DNA of 64,000 nt from Bacteroidota bacterium (GTDB lineage: Bacteria > Bacteroidota > Ignavibacteria > Ignavibacteriales > Ignavibacteriaceae): assembly GCA_021777835.1 (NCBI GenBank), contig JAJYDC010000002.1, forward strand, positions 62,001 to 126,000. Direction: 5' to 3'. Made by a program: the position numbers and the translations under genes. Positions 44,619 through 54,163 of the stretch are shown here, one piece after another. The notes beneath the pieces were generated by a model, which saw only the letters and a list, made by a program, of their open reading frames with translations, did not search any database and was not told the origin of the DNA. Within the stretch, counting starts at the first letter, position 1; the number at the start of each line of letters is the position of its first letter.

Positions 44619-45809
44619 TTAACTTAAAATCGGCAATACGAATTTTTGTATATCATTTCCGGTAGCCATTACTTTCCCATCCGGGGTAATATAGACATCA
44701 ATCTCACTTCTAACTCCAAACTCCGGCAGATAGATACCCGGTTCAATAGAGAATGAAGTTGAAGGTAATAGAAGGCGTTCGTCTTTGGTTTCATAATTAT
44801 CCATATGGGCGCCGCTTCCGTGTAAATCGGTAGTAATTGAGTGACCTGTTCTATGGAAGAAGTATTCTCCATATCCAGCTTTAGAAATAACATTTCTTGC
44901 AGCATCATCAACTTCAAATCCACGGACTTCTTTATGATCAGCAAACCTATATGAAACAAAACTAAGAGCTTCGTCTCTTGCTTTAGCAACGATATTAAAA
45001 ATATTTGAATACTTTTCAGGAACTGTAGTGCCGGCATAACCGACCCATGTTATATCAGCCCAAACTGAGTCGGTATTTTTTGTTTTAGCCCAAAGGTCAA
45101 TCAAGACAAAATCATTCTTATGGATTGGTTTGAAGATTTCAGGTGTAGGAGCATAATGCGGATTAGCGCTGTTTTCATTTACACCAACGATCGGAGGTGA
45201 ATCTGTGTAATAGTTTCGCTTATCAAATTCATTCATTATGAATTGCTGTACATCATATTCAGTTAACTCTAAACCGGACAATAGCTGTGTTTTTATAAAA
45301 TCAAATGCGCTTCTAACAATTTTAGTAATTTCTAATGCAACAGGTTTGTTGTCGTTAAATTGTTCTTGCGACCAAACAGCTGCAAACATTGAAATTAAAT
45401 CGGCGCTGCTTTTTACTTCTACGCCATAGGATTTTATTAACTCAATTGTTCCTGCATCTACTTTAGCGACGTAAGGTATAGCATTAAGCGGAGAATATTC
45501 CATAGCAACTGATTTAACATTTTTTAGAATATTTTTGAGATGATTAGTAAGAGAGGAGTGGTTAGAATACTTTAATTTTTCTCCGGGTAAGTGGTCTAAG
45601 AATCCGGCTTCAATTGCATTTACAATTTTTTTCGGTTCACCGTCTTTTGGAATAAAATAGAAAAATCGTCTAGTAAGATGGCTTTCTTTAGGAAGGTTCA
45701 AAATATTTAGAGCCAAATCATTTGAACCGCGGAAGTCAAAAAAGAGCCATCCATCAAAGCCCATGTTTTTAATTATTCCTTGAATTTTATTTAAGTCAAA
45801 GCTGCTCAT
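44619..45809 (-). CDS. M24-family metallopeptidase (Xaa-Pro dipeptidase/aminopeptidase P-like)
   Basis: A 396-residue pita-bread-fold peptidase. The five metal ligands are all present: Asp238 (LIDLWAK), Asp252 (WADITWVG), His323 (HRTGHSI), Glu356 (SIEPGIYLP) and Glu369 (VRSEIDVYI). The N-terminal 150 residues form the creatinase-like domain. There is no signal peptide, so it acts in the cytoplasm on proline-containing peptides. It lies 32 bp downstream of the histidine kinase gene on the same strand and is probably co-transcribed with it. Confidence 0.9.
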   Translation of the reverse strand: MSSFDLNKIQGIIKNMGFDGWLFFDFRGSNDLALNILNLPKESHLTRRFFYFIPKDGEPKKIVNAIEAGFLDHLPGEKLKYSNHSSLTNHLKNILKNVKSVAMEYSPLNAIPYVAKVDAGTIELIKSYGVEVKSSADLISMFAAVWSQEQFNDNKPVALEITKIVRSAFDFIKTQLLSGLELTEYDVQQFIMNEFDKRNYYTDSPPIVGVNENSANPHYAPTPEIFKPIHKNDFVLIDLWAKTKNTDSVWADITWVGYAGTTVPEKYSNIFNIVAKARDEALSFVSYRFADHKEVRGFEVDDAARNVISKAGYGEYFFHRTGHSITTDLHGSGAHMDNYETKDERLLLPSTSFSIEPGIYLPEFGVRSEIDVYITPDGKVMATGNDIQKFVLPILS

Positions 45810-45841
45810 TATATCCTCAATAGTGGTTAAGAAAATTTAAT

Positions 45842-46927
45842 TTAGATATCAAATAGAATAGAAACCTTTGTTCCCTCGCCTAAAGCGCTTTCCAATCGAA
45901 AAGTGCCTCTGTGGAGTTCTGCTATTTTTTTTGCAATAATTAGACCTAGACCCGAGCCTTGCTGCTCCAATTTAGATCTATTAAATTGCATATATGCACC
46001 AATAGACGCAATTTGATCAATAGTCATCCCAATTCCATTATCCGAAACTTCTATCATAACGCTTGAATCATTTGACAAAAGATTAACATTAACTACATTA
46101 CCTTTAGAGGAGAACTTAAACGAGTTGTCAACGATTTCAAAAATCATTTTCTTAAGAAATTCTTCCGACATTCTGATGGCTGAGTTTTGGATTTCAATTG
46201 AAATGTCATCTTCACGTGAGTAATTCTGAGCAATTTTTTTTGCAGCGGTGCTAATAGCTTCGGCAGGATTAAGGAAATAAGAATTTCTTAGGTCAGTTAT
46301 TTTTGATTGGTCTTTTTCAATTATTTCAAGTTGGGCAAATGTTACAAAATTCTCAGTAAGTTTTTTAAGGCGATTAGCATCTTTCCTAATATATCCAAGC
46401 ATTTCGAGTATTTCATCTTTTGACAGATTATTTAGGTCTTTAATTAGGATGTCAGAGAAACCCAATATGCCGTTTAGGGGGGTAAAAAATTCATGCGGAA
46501 GCAAAAATGAAATACTTCCTCTAAGTTGGTCTAATTTTTCGTCAGATTTCTTTTTAATAGTATCAAACTTAGAAATTGCAAGATTGAATATTTTTACCAG
46601 CTCTCTAGATTGGAATGGTTTTCGAATGAAATAATCAAGCTGTGAAGTCTGATAATTCTCAAGCTTAGGTGAATCTTTTTCCAATAAAAAGATGAAGGGA
46701 ACGGTTGAAAGGAATGAGTCTCCGCGCCAGGATGAAGAATTTACGTTAAATTCATCCTGGAACAATTTATTATTACATATAACAACGTCAGGTAATTTCC
46801 TTAGAGCCATGGAATAGCCATTAACTCCCGACTCTGCAAAATCAAAAGAATTGCTTTCATTGTTCAATGCCTTGACAATTTGAATAACTGTCGGCTTATC
46901 ATTTTCTATTAGTAAAATGTTTTTCAT
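45842..46927 (-). CDS. Soluble histidine kinase with degenerate N-terminal receiver domain
   Basis: A 361-residue protein with no membrane helix. Residues 1-120 have the receiver fold (ILLIEND start, conserved Lys103 in RKPF), but the phosphoacceptor position reads V-V-I-C-N52-N, so the Asp is missing. HisKA follows with His145 in LPHEFFTPLNGIL, then a HATPase domain with the N box (VDNSFKFS), G1 (DNGIGM) and G2 (GSGLGL) intact. The kinase should be active, whereas the receiver probably senses or binds without phosphorylation. The cognate regulator is not adjacent. It is transcribed divergently from glucan phosphorylase. Confidence 0.85.
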   Translation of the reverse strand: MKNILLIENDKPTVIQIVKALNNESNSFDFAESGVNGYSMALRKLPDVVICNNKLFQDEFNVNSSSWRGDSFLSTVPFIFLLEKDSPKLENYQTSQLDYFIRKPFQSRELVKIFNLAISKFDTIKKKSDEKLDQLRGSISFLLPHEFFTPLNGILGFSDILIKDLNNLSKDEILEMLGYIRKDANRLKKLTENFVTFAQLEIIEKDQSKITDLRNSYFLNPAEAISTAAKKIAQNYSREDDISIEIQNSAIRMSEEFLKKMIFEIVDNSFKFSSKGNVVNVNLLSNDSSVMIEVSDNGIGMTIDQIASIGAYMQFNRSKLEQQGSGLGLIIAKKIAELHRGTFRLESALGEGTKVSILFDI

Positions 46928-47104
46928 AATTGTAAAATAATTAGGTCTTTATAATAAATAAAAAAAATCATTTAAAAAACATGGGTGGGTTAAAAAACAC
47001 CATTCATTTTGGGGTAAAATTATTTTATGCTAAAATATACTTTCATTATATTGCAAGGGCGAATTCGAATAGTTATAAAAAAGTTTCACAAAGTCGGAGA
47101 TTGA

Positions 47105-49675
47105 ATGATTAAATTTCTTGGCGCTTATAATGTAGTTCCATCGTTACCTGAAAATTTAGAAAAGTTAAGAGATATAGCGTATAATATACATTGGAGTTGG
47201 AATCCTGATTCAAGGGAATTATTCCGAAGGCTCGACAGAGAACTTTGGGATGAAACGAATCATAATCCTGTGATGATATTAGGAAAGATCAGTCAGGAAA
47301 GGCTTGAAGAGATGTCGCATGATGACGGGTTCATAGCTCATCTTCAGAGAGTACACAATAAATTAAATGAATATTTAACTGAGAAAACCTGGTTTCAAAA
47401 GAAGTATAATTTTGATGACGAGTTTAACATAGTCTATTTTTCAGCTGAATTCGGCTTAACGGAATGTCTTCAGACATATTCAGGCGGATTAGGAGTGTTG
47501 GCAGGAGATCATTTAAAGGCTTCAAGCGATTTAGGGATCCCTTTAATAGGAATGGGATTACTGTATAAAGAAGGGTACTTCCAGCAATATCTTAATGCTG
47601 ATGGATGGCAGCATGAAAGATATGAAATAAATGACTTTGATAATCTTCCTATGAAGCTTGTTCTAAATGAAAAGAGCGAGCCATTGACGCTTTCAGTTTT
47701 TTTAGCGGACAGGGAAGTTTTTTTTCAAGTTTGGAAAATTCAAGTCGGCAGGATATCGCTTTATTTGCTAGATACCAATGTTCAGAAAAATAATGAAGTA
47801 GACAGGAAAATAATTCAAACATTATACGGCGGTAACGTTGAGACAAGGATACAACAAGAAATAATATTGGGTATAGGCGGAATCAGGACAATACATGCGT
47901 TAGGGATTAATCCAGCTATTTGTCACATGAATGAAGGGCATTCTGCATTTCTTTCATTAGAAAGGATTAAATATGCAGTTCAAAGCCTAGGTTTAAGCTT
48001 TGAAGAAGCAAAAGAGATGGGATATCACTCAAATGTTTTTACCACACATACCCCAGTACCAGCCGGAATCGATGTATTCTCGAATGAATTAGTAGAGAAA
48101 TACTTTGGCTCATATTATAGGAATGAGTTAAAAATAACTGATAAAGAATTTTATTCTTTAGGTTCAATTTATAAAACAAACGGATCGAGTGTATTCAATA
48201 TGGCTCACCTTGCGATGAATACTGCAGGTTACATTAATGGGGTCAGCAAACTTCACGGAGAAGTCTCGAAAAGAATGTGGTCATCCGGGTATAAAAATGT
48301 GCCGTTTAACGAAATACCGATTGGTTATATAACGAACGGAGTTCATATAAGGTCGCACATTTCGAGAGAAATGGAAGATTTGCTGCTTCAATACATTGGT
48401 GAGAATTGGGTAACAAATCCGGCGTCTACGAATCTTTGGGACAGGATTGATAAAATTCCTGACGAAGAACTTTGGAGAACTCACGAGCGAAGGCGAGAAC
48501 GGCTAGTTGCATTTGCAAGGCGTAGATTGATGAAGCAGATAAAGTCACGCGGCGGCAGCCAGGAAGAGCTAGCGATTGCCTCAGAAATACTTGATCCTTC
48601 AGCTTTAACGATTGGGTTTGCTAGAAGATTTGCTACATACAAGAGAGCGACATTAATCTTCAAAGACATTGAAAGACTTGCAGATATAGTAAATAACAAG
48701 CAGCACCCCGTTCAATTTATTATTGCAGGCAAAGCTCATCCAAAAGACGATGAAGGAAAGAGATTTATACAAGAGATTTACCAGATTGCAAAAGAGGAAA
48801 GATTTAGGAGAAAATTCGTTTTCATAGAGAATTATGATATGAATGTTGCTCATTATTTAGTTGAAGGCTGTGATGTATGGATGAACAATCCAAGGCGTCC
48901 GCTTGAAGCAAGCGGGACTTCGGGTATGAAGGTAATAGCAAACGGAGGATTGAACTTTAGTGTTTTAGACGGATGGTGGGATGAAGGATTTGACCCTGAA
49001 GTCGGATGGAAAATCGGTAATGGAGAAGATTATACAGATCCGGATTACCAGGATGAAGTAGAATCGCGACTTTTGTACAATACCCTTGAGTCAAGCATAG
49101 TTCCATTGTTCTATGCTAGAGGAGAAGATGATCTTCCGAGGAGATGGATATTAAAAGTAAAAAATTCAATGAAAAAACTTGGACCCGTATTTAATACTCA
49201 TAGAATGGTAGAGGAGTATTTCGACAAGTATTACAGGCCTTCATTTGAGATAAGGAAGCAGCTTTCACAATCGCAGTGGCTTAAATGCAAAGAATTGACG
49301 TCCTGGAAAGCAAAAGTAAAAGAAAGCTGGAGTTCGGTAAAAGTTGTTAATGTGAAGACAAGTGAAAATTCAAAACGTATTTTTGTTGGTGAGAGATTCC
49401 CGGTTGAAGTAGAAATTGATTTAGGAACTTTAACTCACGAAGATGTAGTTGTACAAATATACTATGGTCCAATGGAGGATAACGATAATCCTCAGAATAA
49501 TTCGACGGTAATTATGAACGCTGATCCTAAAAAAACAAAATCCGGTCTTACGAAATTTACAGGAAGGATAGTTTGTAAAGAAAGCGGGCATCAAGGATAC
49601 ACTATCAGAATTCTGCCAAAGAATGATTTGCTAATAAACCCATTTGAACTAGATGTAGTATATTGGGCAAGCTAA
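47105..49675 (+). CDS. Alpha-glucan phosphorylase (glycogen phosphorylase family)
   Basis: An 856-residue enzyme that releases glucose 1-phosphate from glycogen or maltodextrins. The N-terminal 110 residues match DUF3417 (NIHWSWNPDSRELFRRLD), which marks the bacterial/archaeal GlgP type. The catalytic core contains HMNEGHSAFLSLE, GFARRFATYKRA and EASGTSGMKVIANGG with the PLP lysine. It is a cytoplasmic PLP enzyme. It stands divergent from the histidine kinase gene with about 180 bp between, and the unknown gene at 49718 follows. Confidence 0.93.
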   Translation: MIKFLGAYNVVPSLPENLEKLRDIAYNIHWSWNPDSRELFRRLDRELWDETNHNPVMILGKISQERLEEMSHDDGFIAHLQRVHNKLNEYLTEKTWFQKKYNFDDEFNIVYFSAEFGLTECLQTYSGGLGVLAGDHLKASSDLGIPLIGMGLLYKEGYFQQYLNADGWQHERYEINDFDNLPMKLVLNEKSEPLTLSVFLADREVFFQVWKIQVGRISLYLLDTNVQKNNEVDRKIIQTLYGGNVETRIQQEIILGIGGIRTIHALGINPAICHMNEGHSAFLSLERIKYAVQSLGLSFEEAKEMGYHSNVFTTHTPVPAGIDVFSNELVEKYFGSYYRNELKITDKEFYSLGSIYKTNGSSVFNMAHLAMNTAGYINGVSKLHGEVSKRMWSSGYKNVPFNEIPIGYITNGVHIRSHISREMEDLLLQYIGENWVTNPASTNLWDRIDKIPDEELWRTHERRRERLVAFARRRLMKQIKSRGGSQEELAIASEILDPSALTIGFARRFATYKRATLIFKDIERLADIVNNKQHPVQFIIAGKAHPKDDEGKRFIQEIYQIAKEERFRRKFVFIENYDMNVAHYLVEGCDVWMNNPRRPLEASGTSGMKVIANGGLNFSVLDGWWDEGFDPEVGWKIGNGEDYTDPDYQDEVESRLLYNTLESSIVPLFYARGEDDLPRRWILKVKNSMKKLGPVFNTHRMVEEYFDKYYRPSFEIRKQLSQSQWLKCKELTSWKAKVKESWSSVKVVNVKTSENSKRIFVGERFPVEVEIDLGTLTHEDVVVQIYYGPMEDNDNPQNNSTVIMNADPKKTKSGLTKFTGRIVCKESGHQGYTIRILPKNDLLINPFELDVVYWAS

Positions 49676-49717
49676 TAAAAAGGAAAATAAATAAGAATAT
49701 TAATACTATCTTAGTTT

Positions 49718-50788
49718 ATGCTTTTAGAAACGCTGGATGTTAAAAAAAACGACGTTGTGATATATTCTCAAAATATTTTTGATCTCGAAAAGAATTTCAA
49801 AATTATTTATAAGGATGATCGTGAAAAACGGATAAAAGATATTGACTACGCTGGTGTCTGTGACTTTGTAAATGAATATAATCCGAAGAATCTTATAGTT
49901 TACAGATTACTTACTAATATCAAGAATTTTGAGATATATCTTTCAAAATATGGGTACATAGTTAATATCAATAGCTCGCAAGAATTGATATATTTTGACC
50001 CTGTATTTGCAATCAAAGAACTTGAGGATTACAGTGAAGCGGTTAATCATTATGATTTGAGGTTTCGGATTCAGCAAGTCGGACTTACAACTCTGAACAG
50101 GGAAGGCAATCGTCCTAATTATGCTGAGATTTACAGTATTGATTTAGAAGCTTCAGAAGCAAAGTTTCAGAATGATAAGACTTTTGTTGAAGCTATATTT
50201 TTTTCTCCTAATAAGAAACAGGGGTTGAAAAATACTATCGAGAGCAGGGCTAACGCTAAAAGTGAAGCGGGTAAATCATTAAGAGAAACTAAAGAAAATG
50301 CTGATCTTAAGAAACTCACAAGCGGGAATCATGAGAAGGGCACTGAAATAAAATCTGAGTCATCAAAAGAAGTTTTCAAGCAAAAAAACTTAGAAGAAGT
50401 GAAAGGCACTGAGAGTAATATTGGCAGTCATGATATTGCCGAGGATAAAAATTTTGACTATAGACAAATAAATAAAATAAAATTCAAGTCTTCTCAGATT
50501 CAGCCAGAATTTGTTAAACAGAGGGGAGCCGATGACGTGCGATTATCAAAAAATAATAAGGCGGATATTCTTAAATCATTGAAAGATACTGATGATAAAG
50601 AAAATACGTTCGGCAAATTTTTGAAGAGTAAGCAAAAAGTTACACAAAATAGTAAAGTTTCATCGTCAACAGCAGAAATCGAACCTAGAAGTGAATTGAT
50701 TGATTTATTTAAGTCTTCAACGTCGATGGATAAAATCTTCAAAAGGAAAGAAAATCGTCAAATAGTGTTAAAGCTTGATGACAAGTAA
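49718..50788 (+). CDS. Uncharacterised protein with charged low-complexity C-terminal half
   Basis: A 356-residue protein I do not recognise. Residues 1-165 look globular (VVIYSQNIFDLEKNFKIIY, then NLIVYRLLTNIKNFEIYL). From about 165 to the end it is rich in K, E, S, N and D and predicted disordered (segments such as RETKENADLKKLTSGN), with a short basic end KRKENRQIVLKLDD. There is no signal peptide, membrane helix or known motif. It lies 42 bp after glucan phosphorylase and 140 bp before def, so it may be co-transcribed with the phosphorylase. Confidence 0.65.
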   Translation: MLLETLDVKKNDVVIYSQNIFDLEKNFKIIYKDDREKRIKDIDYAGVCDFVNEYNPKNLIVYRLLTNIKNFEIYLSKYGYIVNINSSQELIYFDPVFAIKELEDYSEAVNHYDLRFRIQQVGLTTLNREGNRPNYAEIYSIDLEASEAKFQNDKTFVEAIFFSPNKKQGLKNTIESRANAKSEAGKSLRETKENADLKKLTSGNHEKGTEIKSESSKEVFKQKNLEEVKGTESNIGSHDIAEDKNFDYRQINKIKFKSSQIQPEFVKQRGADDVRLSKNNKADILKSLKDTDDKENTFGKFLKSKQKVTQNSKVSSSTAEIEPRSELIDLFKSSTSMDKIFKRKENRQIVLKLDDK

Positions 50789-50928
50789 AACAGTGGACTA
50801 AACTATATCACGTCAATTTTCTGATTCATTTTTCAATCTTTCTTATTCTATTCATTTTAATTATTTTTATAACTAAATTAAAAACTTATTCACCGCAACG
50901 AATTCATTAGAAACAATTAGGAGTTTTG

Positions 50929-51495
50929 ATGGCACTTTTACCAATTACATTAATCGGCGATAAGATTTTACGACGAAAAGCAGCATTAGTAAAAGAGGTC
51001 GATTTTAAAACAGTCGAACTTATTAAAGATATGTTTGAAACGATGAGGAACGCAAACGGAATTGGTTTGGCGGCAAACCAAGTCGGTGCTGATAAGTCTA
51101 TTTTCATAATTGATATATCAGTAATTGAAGGTCATGAAGAAATAAAACCAATCGTATTTATAAATCCTAAAATTACATATCGCTCGGAAAATAAAGTTTT
51201 TATAGAGGAAGGGTGTCTAAGTATTCCGGATATCCATGCCGAAGTGGAAAGATCAGATGCAATAAAAATCGATTTCATGGATACAGACTTAAAAGCTCAA
51301 ACACTTGAAGCTAAGGAATTACTTGCCCGAGTCATACAGCACGAATATGATCATTTGCAAGGTGTTTTGTTTACTGATTTAATTAGCGATGAGATGAAGA
51401 AGAAATTGAAAAGGGAACTAACAAAAATCAAAAAGAGGGATATAGCTTTTAACTATCCTGTAACCGAGCATGCCGATTATCAGATGCAATTATAA
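50929..51495 (+). CDS. def: Peptide deformylase
   Basis: A 188-residue metalloenzyme that removes the formyl group from new proteins. All three motifs are intact: GIGLAANQVG, EEGCLSIP (metal Cys) and QHEYDHLQG (two metal His and the catalytic Glu). The start is taken as the ATG at 50929, preceded by TAGGAG at 5 nt; a TTG at 50926 is in frame. fmt, for the reverse modification of initiator tRNA, follows 12 bp later as in many bacteria. Confidence 0.96.
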   Translation: MALLPITLIGDKILRRKAALVKEVDFKTVELIKDMFETMRNANGIGLAANQVGADKSIFIIDISVIEGHEEIKPIVFINPKITYRSENKVFIEEGCLSIPDIHAEVERSDAIKIDFMDTDLKAQTLEAKELLARVIQHEYDHLQGVLFTDLISDEMKKKLKRELTKIKKRDIAFNYPVTEHADYQMQL

Positions 51496-51507
51496 GCAAC
51501 TTGCATT

Positions 51508-52410
51508 ATGAATATAGTTTTCATGGGAACCCCAGATTTTGCGATACCTTCTCTAAGAATATTAATAGAAAATGATCATAATATTTCAGCTGTCGTTACT
51601 ACACCGGATAAAGAAAGAGGGCGCGGGCAAAAGGTAACATTTACTGCAGTTAAAGAATTCGCAATTCAAAGAGACATTCCGATTTTGCAGCCTTTGAAAT
51701 TAAAAGAAGAAGGATTTATCAGACAACTTAAAAGTATAAAAGCCGATCTTTTTGTGGTTGTAGCATTTAGAATTTTACCGTATGAAGTTTTCTCAATTCC
51801 AAGTAAAGGAACTTTTAATCTTCACGGTTCACTACTTCCAAGATACAGGGGAGCAGCTCCGATTCAATGGTCTTTGATAAACGGCGATAATGAAACCGGG
51901 GTGACTACATTTTTTCTTGATGAAAAGGTAGATACAGGCAAAATTATTCTGCAGGAAAAAATTAAGATTGAAGGAGATGATGATTTTGGTATTCTTCATG
52001 ACAGGATGAGCGAACTGGGCGCAGAAGTTGTTTTAGAAACAGTTAAACGAATTGAAAGTGGAAATGTAGAGTTGAAAAAGCAAGATGATTCACTTGCATC
52101 ACCGGCACCAAAGATTACTAAGGAGATTGCAGAAATTAACTGGAATTTATCAGCAATTAGGATTCATAACTTAGTAAGAGGGCTTTCACCTTATCCTGCA
52201 GCTTTTTTTTATCATAATGGGAAACTAATCAAAGTATTTAAAACTAAAATTAGTAATGAAGGGGAATTAATGCCGGGTTCAATTAGAGAAATAAACGGAA
52301 GATTGATTATCGGGTGTGATAATTCCTCATTAGAAATTCTTGAGCTTCAACTAGAAGGAAAGAAAAGACTTAGGACTGAAGAATTTCTAAGAGGATTTAG
52401 ATTTTCGTAA
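51508..52410 (+). CDS. fmt: Methionyl-tRNA formyltransferase
   Basis: A 300-residue enzyme that formylates initiator Met-tRNA using 10-formyl-tetrahydrofolate. The N-terminal VFMGTPDFAIPSL and the catalytic region FNLHGSLLPRYRGAAPIQW (Asn, His) with VDTGKI (Asp) are intact. The C-terminal OB-fold domain starts at about residue 205 (RIHNLVRGLSPYPAAFF). It is slightly shorter than the E. coli enzyme but complete. It is coupled to def. Confidence 0.96.
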   Translation: MNIVFMGTPDFAIPSLRILIENDHNISAVVTTPDKERGRGQKVTFTAVKEFAIQRDIPILQPLKLKEEGFIRQLKSIKADLFVVVAFRILPYEVFSIPSKGTFNLHGSLLPRYRGAAPIQWSLINGDNETGVTTFFLDEKVDTGKIILQEKIKIEGDDDFGILHDRMSELGAEVVLETVKRIESGNVELKKQDDSLASPAPKITKEIAEINWNLSAIRIHNLVRGLSPYPAAFFYHNGKLIKVFKTKISNEGELMPGSIREINGRLIIGCDNSSLEILELQLEGKKRLRTEEFLRGFRFS

Positions 52411-52734
52411 AACCATTCATATCACTTTTTTTATTATAATTTTATAACATAATATTATTATATCGATAAAACAAAATAAGAAAAACAGGACTTATAACCT
52501 TTCTTACTTATTCAACAAGTCGAGTATATCTATCCCCAGGTAACTTAAAATTTCAAAGGTCACAATGAATATATAAGCTTATGGAAAAATGATTTTTTTT
52601 GTAAATAAGATTTGTAAATTACATTATAAAATTATTTCTTCTTTCATTTAGCGGATAGACTTATCTTTTTTACTATTAGATTGATTGCAAATTGGAATGC
52701 AAATAATGCAAATATGAATAATTAAGGATGTTTA
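52411..52734. other. 324-bp AT-rich intergenic region before the transsulfuration cluster
   Basis: No gene was found. The only pattern is three direct copies of TGCAAAT just before the downstream start. I looked for a SAM- or S-box-like riboswitch because sulfur genes follow, but recognised no such structure. Confidence 0.5.
52686..52713 (+). promoter_or_regulatory. Three direct repeats of TGCAAAT upstream of the cystathionine beta-synthase gene
   Basis: TGCAAAT occurs at 52686-52692, 52698-52704 and 52707-52713, with spacings of 12 and 9 bp, ending 21 bp before the ATG at 52735. This could be an operator for a sulfur or methionine regulator, but no named consensus is matched and chance in AT-rich DNA is possible. 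Confidence 0.3.
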
Positions 52735-54102
52735 ATGAACTATAAAAACAACATATTAGAAGCTATTGGAAATACCCCTCTCGTTAGGTTGAATAAATTG
52801 AATAAAGGGTTAAAGCCGCAGATATTCGCTAAGCTTGAATCTGTAAACCCGGGCGGCAGTGTAAAGGACAGGATTGGCGTTTCAATGCTTGAAGATGCAG
52901 AACGCAGCGGGAAAATAAAGCCTGGAGGCACAGTTATAGAAGCAACGAGCGGGAACACGGGTATTGGTTTAGCTCTAGCATGTGCAGTCAAAGGTTATAA
53001 ATCTATATTTGTTGTTACTGATAAAGTTAGTTCGGAAAAAATAAACTATTTAAAAGCACTTGGAGGAGATGTAATTGTTGTCTCTAATGCTGTTGGTCAT
53101 GATCATCCGGATTATTACATTACAGTTGCAAGAAAAATAAATGACGAGACACCCAACTCTATTTTTATGTATCAGTACTCAAATCCTGCTAACCCAGAAA
53201 TTCATTATAAAACCACAGGACCGGAAATATGGGAACAAACCGACGGTAAGATAACACACTTTGTTGCGGGAATTGGAACTGGCGGAACGATTAGCGGAGT
53301 AGGAAGATATTTAAAGGAAAAGAATCCGAAAATACAGATTATCGGAGCTGATCCTAACGGGTCGATCCTGCGGGAGTTTAAGGAGAGGGGAAGTATTGGC
53401 AAGGGTAATCCTTATCTTGTAGAAGGCATTGGTCAAGATTGTCTGCCTAAGAATGTTCAATTCGAATATATTGATAGAATATACAATATTAACGATAAGG
53501 AATCATTCAATTTTGCAAGAATGCTTTCGAGAGAAGAGGGGATTTTTTGCGGAGGCAGCACCGGCACTATTTTGGGGATTACGCTTGAGGTTGCAAAAGA
53601 TCTAGATGAAAATGCAGTAATAGTTTTTGTGGTTTGCGATACTGGCGAAAGGTACCTCACAAAATTCCATAGTGACGAATGGCTTAAAGAGAAAAGGTTA
53701 TTACCAACTGAGATAAGGACACTAAAAGACATTTCAGTTGCAAAAAGGAATGGGAAAAATGTCGAGCTTGTTTCTTTACACGCTAAGGACAAAGTTAAAG
53801 ATGCTGTAGAAGTATTAAATACAAAGGGATTTTCGCAACTTCCGGTTATTGATGATGGTCAAGCTGTAGGAAGCATACGTGAGGCGAAGTTGATGTCAAA
53901 TCTTTTAGGTAATCACAGCCTTCTTGATGATGAAGTAGAAACTATAATGGAGCCTAGTTTTCCGACCTTAGATGAGAGAACAGAATTGAATATAGTAAAA
54001 AAATACTTAAGTGATTCACCTGCTGTGCTTGTTACAGAATATGGCAGAATCAAGGATATAATTACTAGATACGATATACTTGAGTATGCAAATTTTTCTT
54101 GA
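52735..54102 (+). CDS. Cystathionine beta-synthase with C-terminal CBS domain pair
   Basis: A 455-residue PLP enzyme (fold type II) that condenses serine and homocysteine to cystathionine; it could also act as a cysteine synthase. The PLP lysine is Lys44 in [20 protein letters not shown] lies at residues 71-76 and [10 protein letters not shown] near 180. From about residue 335 to the end there are two CBS domains ([20 protein letters not shown] and [20 protein letters not shown]), which commonly bind S-adenosylmethionine or adenosine nucleotides. There is no N-terminal heme-binding region, unlike the mammalian enzyme. The gene for gamma-type enzymes follows. Confidence 0.92.
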   Translation: MNYKNNILEAIGNTPLVRLNKLNKGLKPQIFAKLESVNPGGSVKDRIGVSMLEDAERSGKIKPGGTVIEATSGNTGIGLALACAVKGYKSIFVVTDKVSSEKINYLKALGGDVIVVSNAVGHDHPDYYITVARKINDETPNSIFMYQYSNPANPEIHYKTTGPEIWEQTDGKITHFVAGIGTGGTISGVGRYLKEKNPKIQIIGADPNGSILREFKERGSIGKGNPYLVEGIGQDCLPKNVQFEYIDRIYNINDKESFNFARMLSREEGIFCGGSTGTILGITLEVAKDLDENAVIVFVVCDTGERYLTKFHSDEWLKEKRLLPTEIRTLKDISVAKRNGKNVELVSLHAKDKVKDAVEVLNTKGFSQLPVIDDGQAVGSIREAKLMSNLLGNHSLLDDEVETIMEPSFPTLDERTELNIVKKYLSDSPAVLVTEYGRIKDIITRYDILEYANFS

Positions 54103-54163
54103 AGTGAATCAAATTCCGGGAATAACAATTTGCTAAAAAATACAAAATAAAGGAAAAATATTT

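Noticed and set aside
44669-45037. Minus-strand frame of 122 codons inside the M24 peptidase gene
   Set aside because: It is a shifted frame of the same strand within a gene whose five metal ligands are all in the main frame.
46928-47104. Complete Bacteroidota promoter in the divergent region before glucan phosphorylase
   Set aside because: A TTTTGG is present, but no TAnnTTTG lies at the right distance, so only a general promoter region can be assumed.
52411-52734. SAM or other riboswitch before the sulfur genes
   Set aside because: No conserved riboswitch core or multi-stem arrangement could be drawn, and the region is AT-rich and short on stable stems.
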